NCBI GenBank assembly: GCA_947495775.1
Contig: CANMAQ010000007.1
Coordinates: forward strand, 1-64,000
Length of the DNA stretch: 64,000 nucleotides
Origin: Jejuia algarum
Lineage (GTDB): Bacteria; Bacteroidota; Bacteroidia; Flavobacteriales; Flavobacteriaceae
Direction of reading: 5' to 3'
Positions 61,458 through 64,000 of the stretch are shown piece by piece. Positions within the stretch are counted from its first letter, which is position 1; every line of letters begins with the position of its first letter. The position numbers and the translations under genes are program-made. The notes beneath the pieces are model-generated. The model saw only the letters and a list, made by a program, of their open reading frames with translations, was not told the DNA's origin and searched no databases.

Positions 61458-62990
61458 TTAGTGTTTGAAGTGACGCGTGCCCGTCATTACCATTGCCACG
61501 TTATTCGCGTTACAATAGTCAATACTCAATTGGTCTTTTATAGAACCACCTGGTTGTATTACAGCGGCAATGCCAGCAGTGTGCGCTATTTCAACACAAT
61601 CTGGGAATGGGAAGAAGGCATCACTAGCCATAACAGCTCCGTTTAAATCGAAATTAAAAGAACCTGCTTTATGAATGGCTTGCTGTAAAGCATCTACACG
61701 GCTTGTTTGCCCTGTACCACTAGCACATAATTGTTTGTTTTTTGTGAGTACAATGGTATTCGATTTGGTGTGCTTGCAAATTTTAGAAGCAAATAATAAA
61801 TCGTCTATTTGAGCAGCAGTAGCCTTTGTATCGGTTACAGCCTTTAAACCTTCAGCTGTATCCGTAATATTATTTCTATCTTGTACTAAAACACCATTTA
61901 AACAGCTACGTACATTGGTTTGCGGCATGTCTATATCGTGAATTTTCAATAAAATTCTGTTCTTCTTACCTTGAAGCACAGCTAAAGCGTCATTTGCAAA
62001 AGAAGGTGCAATGACAACCTCGCAGAATAATTTATGAATTTCTTCAGCAGTAGCTAAGTCTATTTTAGTGTTACTAATAAGTACGCCACCAAAAGCCGAA
62101 ACAGGATCGCCAGCCAAAGCATCAATGTAGGCTTGGTGTAAGCTCTCACGTTGGGCTAAACCACAAGCGTTATTGTGTTTTAAAATGGCAAATGTTGGTG
62201 CGTCGTTTTTAAATTCCAACATTAGATTTACAGCAGCATCTACATCTAAAAGGTTGTTATAACTTAATTCTTTGCCGTGTAGTTTTGTGAATAATTCATC
62301 GAAATCACCAAAGAAAATACCTTTTTGATGTGGATTTTCTCCATAACGCAATGTTTTACCTTTAGTTTCGCTTAGTTTTAAAGCTGTCTCTTCATTGTTT
62401 TGATTGAAATAATTGAAGATCGCAGAATCGTAATGCGAAGACACGTTAAAGGCTTTTCCAGCGAAACGTTTTCTGTCTTCTTCAGAAATAGTACCCTTGT
62501 TTGCAGAAATTAGATCTAAAAATTCAGCATAATCATTTACCGAAGACACACAAATTACATCGGCATAATTTTTAGCAGCAGCACGAATTAAAGAAATACC
62601 ACCAATATCTATTTTTTCTATGATGTCTTGGTTGCTAGCACCAGAGGCTACTGTTTTTTCAAACGGGTATAAATCTACAATAACCACATCGATTTGTGGA
62701 ATGTTATATTCGGCCAATTCAGCAACGTCACCATCATGGTTTTGTCTGTTAAGAATACCTCCAAATACTTTGGGGTGAAGTGTTTTTACACGTCCACCTA
62801 AAATAGAAGGGTAAGACGTTACATCTTCTACAGGAACAACTTTTATACCTAAATCATTAATAAATTTTTCAGTACCACCAGTGGAATAAATGGTAACACC
62901 TTGTTGGTCTAGTTCTCTAACAATAGGCTCTAAACCGTCTTTGCTAAACACAGAGATTAATGCTGATTTGATGGTTTTTTCGTTGCTCAT
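61458..62990 (-). CDS. purH: Bifunctional AICAR transformylase / IMP cyclohydrolase
   Basis: PurH carries out the last two steps of de novo IMP synthesis. At 510 residues its length is normal. The N-terminal MGS-like cyclohydrolase domain is about 1-200 ('ISVFSKDGLEPIV', 'TGGTEKFINDLG', 'KTLHPKVFGGIL'). The C-terminal transformylase has 'LRYGENPHQKG' and 'KHNNACGLA'. In many relatives it sits next to mreB; here ~6.7 kb of other genes lie between. Confidence 0.96.
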   Translation of the reverse strand: MSNEKTIKSALISVFSKDGLEPIVRELDQQGVTIYSTGGTEKFINDLGIKVVPVEDVTSYPSILGGRVKTLHPKVFGGILNRQNHDGDVAELAEYNIPQIDVVIVDLYPFEKTVASGASNQDIIEKIDIGGISLIRAAAKNYADVICVSSVNDYAEFLDLISANKGTISEEDRKRFAGKAFNVSSHYDSAIFNYFNQNNEETALKLSETKGKTLRYGENPHQKGIFFGDFDELFTKLHGKELSYNNLLDVDAAVNLMLEFKNDAPTFAILKHNNACGLAQRESLHQAYIDALAGDPVSAFGGVLISNTKIDLATAEEIHKLFCEVVIAPSFANDALAVLQGKKNRILLKIHDIDMPQTNVRSCLNGVLVQDRNNITDTAEGLKAVTDTKATAAQIDDLLFASKICKHTKSNTIVLTKNKQLCASGTGQTSRVDALQQAIHKAGSFNFDLNGAVMASDAFFPFPDCVEIAHTAGIAAVIQPGGSIKDQLSIDYCNANNVAMVMTGTRHFKH

Positions 62991-63078
62991 CTTTTAAATG
63001 TTGTTTTTAAACTCCCGTAATCAGGAAATGATTTTGTTGTTTATCAAGAGGTTATCCTCTTTAATTTTAAAATATTTG

Positions 63079-63108
63079 CAAAAGTAGCTATTTCGTAAAG
63101 AAATGCAA
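63079..63108 (-). promoter_or_regulatory. Promoter of purH
   Basis: Read on the minus strand, TTG (63108-63106) is followed after 19 bases by TACTTTTG (63086-63079), a good fit to TTTG-n19-TAnnTTTG. The ~80-base leader to the ATG at 62990 contains a small hairpin (63046-63061, AAGAGG/CCTCTT) of unknown role. Confidence 0.7.
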
Positions 63109-63302
63109 CTTAGAATGATTTTAAAAAACGATAGATTTTTTAACGAAAATCATAGATTTGTTAATAAGAGAAAAGCAAGGCTGTGAGAATTTTGTCAAGC
63201 TATTTTAAAATCCTAATTTGTCACAGGATAAAACCAGAGCCGAACCCAATAGACTTTATAAGGTCTAATTTTTAATCTCTTATATAATATAGTAAAAGGA
63301 CA

Positions 63303-63854
63303 TTGAAAGCACTTTTTATAAAATTTAAACCTGTTATACGATTTATAGTCACTTTTTTAGTGGTGTACTTTGTCTTAGCATTAATGTATAAACTCTATTT
63401 GCAGCATGCAAAAAACGCCGTGTTTTATCCTGATTATTTTACCCATCTAGTCGCCAAACAAAGTCAGGCAGCGCTTAACGCATTTTCCTATCAAACAGAG
63501 GTTGTGCCACACCCCGACGAGCCCTCTTTAAAGCTTATTTTAAATGGGAAATATTTAGCACGTGTGGTAGAAGGCTGTAATGGTATTAGCGTTATTGTAT
63601 TATTTATAGCATTTGTTATAGCGTTTTCGGCGCGTTTTAAAACCACGCTAATTTATCTTATTGGGGGCAGCTTGCTTGTTTATGCGATTAACTTAGCACG
63701 AATTGTGGTTTTGTCTATAGGGCTGTATCATTATCCGGAATATGAATCTGTTTTGCATACCGTTATCTTTCCCGCTATTATTTATGGTACGGTTTTTTTA
63801 TTGTGGATCATTTGGGTCAATCGTTTTTCTAAACTAAAGCAAAAGCATGTCTAA
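63303..63854 (+). CDS. xrtF: Exosortase, XrtF-type
   Basis: This 183-residue membrane protease/transpeptidase-like protein would cleave and perhaps anchor PEP-CTERM-like substrates. The triad is in its usual contexts: C92 ('VVEGCNGISVI'), R133 ('YAINLARIVVLS') and H152 ('LHTVIFPAI'). At under 200 residues with ~5 helices it fits the compact XrtF group of flavobacteria. The start is TTG, backed by an AAAGGA ribosome site 7 bases before it. It overlaps the next gene by 8 bases. Confidence 0.92.
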   Translation: MKALFIKFKPVIRFIVTFLVVYFVLALMYKLYLQHAKNAVFYPDYFTHLVAKQSQAALNAFSYQTEVVPHPDEPSLKLILNGKYLARVVEGCNGISVIVLFIAFVIAFSARFKTTLIYLIGGSLLVYAINLARIVVLSIGLYHYPEYESVLHTVIFPAIIYGTVFLLWIIWVNRFSKLKQKHV

Positions 63855-64000
63855 AGTTGTCACCTATATTGCGTTATTCATATTAATACTATTATTGGTT
63901 TTAATTCGCTTTTATGAAGACCAGCTGTTTTACGACCCTTATCTCACATTTTTTCAAAACGATTACCTGTATTTAGACAGTCCAAGACGCGAGTTGGCAA
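63847..64000 (+). CDS. Exosortase F system-associated membrane protein (partial, runs off window)
   Basis: ATG 63847 opens 'MSKVVTYIALFILILLLVLIR', then 'DQLFYDPYLTFFQNDYL', 51 codons to the window edge. The N-terminal helix and overlap with the exosortase gene fit the small partner protein that accompanies XrtF. Only the start is visible. Confidence 0.7.
   Translation, partial: MSKVVTYIALFILILLLVLIRFYEDQLFYDPYLTFFQNDYLYLDSPRRELA

Noticed and set aside
61371..61646. Plus-strand 91-residue frame overlapping the end of purH
   Set aside because: It is a shadow of purH and its terminator on the other strand.

Overview
The window comes from a marine-type member of the Flavobacteriaceae (Bacteroidota). 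This is inferred from AT-rich coding sequence, gliding genes gldB/gldC, type IX secretion (T9SS) C-terminal sorting domains on secreted enzymes, an XrtF-type exosortase, Bacteroidota-style promoters (TTTG / TAnnTTTG) and the conserved dnaG - response regulator - nadE - gldB - gldC and mreBCD - mrdA - rodA blocks.

Layout. 1-390: 3' end of a 23S rRNA gene, a 5S rRNA gene and its terminator. 620-7082: the most interesting locus, a retron. It has a WGR plus HEAT/ARM-like protein, a winged-helix/SWIM zinc-finger protein, a structured non-coding RNA with clear a1/a2 ends and a 27-bp msd hairpin, and a retron reverse transcriptase carrying NAxxH, YVDD and VTG motifs. This gene set matches, from memory, the type XIII class of the retron classification. 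7454-12212: an AraC-type regulator and a convergent cyanate uptake/cyanase operon. 12775-21081: a secreted M43-like metalloprotease, an acyl-CoA dehydrogenase, anmK, then nhaB-exbB-exbD-tonB-folC. 21145-21219: tRNA-Val(TAC) with a well-formed promoter and terminator.

21258-31182 is an accessory, decayed region. Two copies of a secreted glycoside-hydrolase-like T9SS protein (about 96% identical) lie in duplicated blocks that also carry IS630 transposase remnants. Between and after them are a truncated L,D-transpeptidase-like effector piece, a frameshifted lipoprotein, an IS1595 remnant, a group II intron 3' remnant, another frameshifted small membrane protein and an IS4-family element.

31183-54782 returns to core genes: rsgA, dtd, a transglutaminase-like protein, a MazG-like hydrolase, aroA, queA, rlmN, a polyprenyl synthetase, a secreted GH5-like enzyme, a MocR regulator divergent from a flavin split-barrel protein with a visible operator, dnaG, an atypical response regulator, nadE, gldB, gldC, a lipoprotein-type peptide deformylase, and the rod-shape/elongasome operon mreB-mreC-mreD-mrdA-rodA on the minus strand.

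54783-64000: an insertion-like block between mreB and purH with an orphan protein, a TPR histidine kinase and its LytTR regulator, about 1.1 kb of 8 tandem, palindrome-rich repeats and a DNA-binding-only OmpR-type protein. It is followed by purH, an exosortase and the start of its partner gene, which runs off the window.

All coordinates come from reading the sequence by eye. Family assignments are from recognised motifs; no database search was run.
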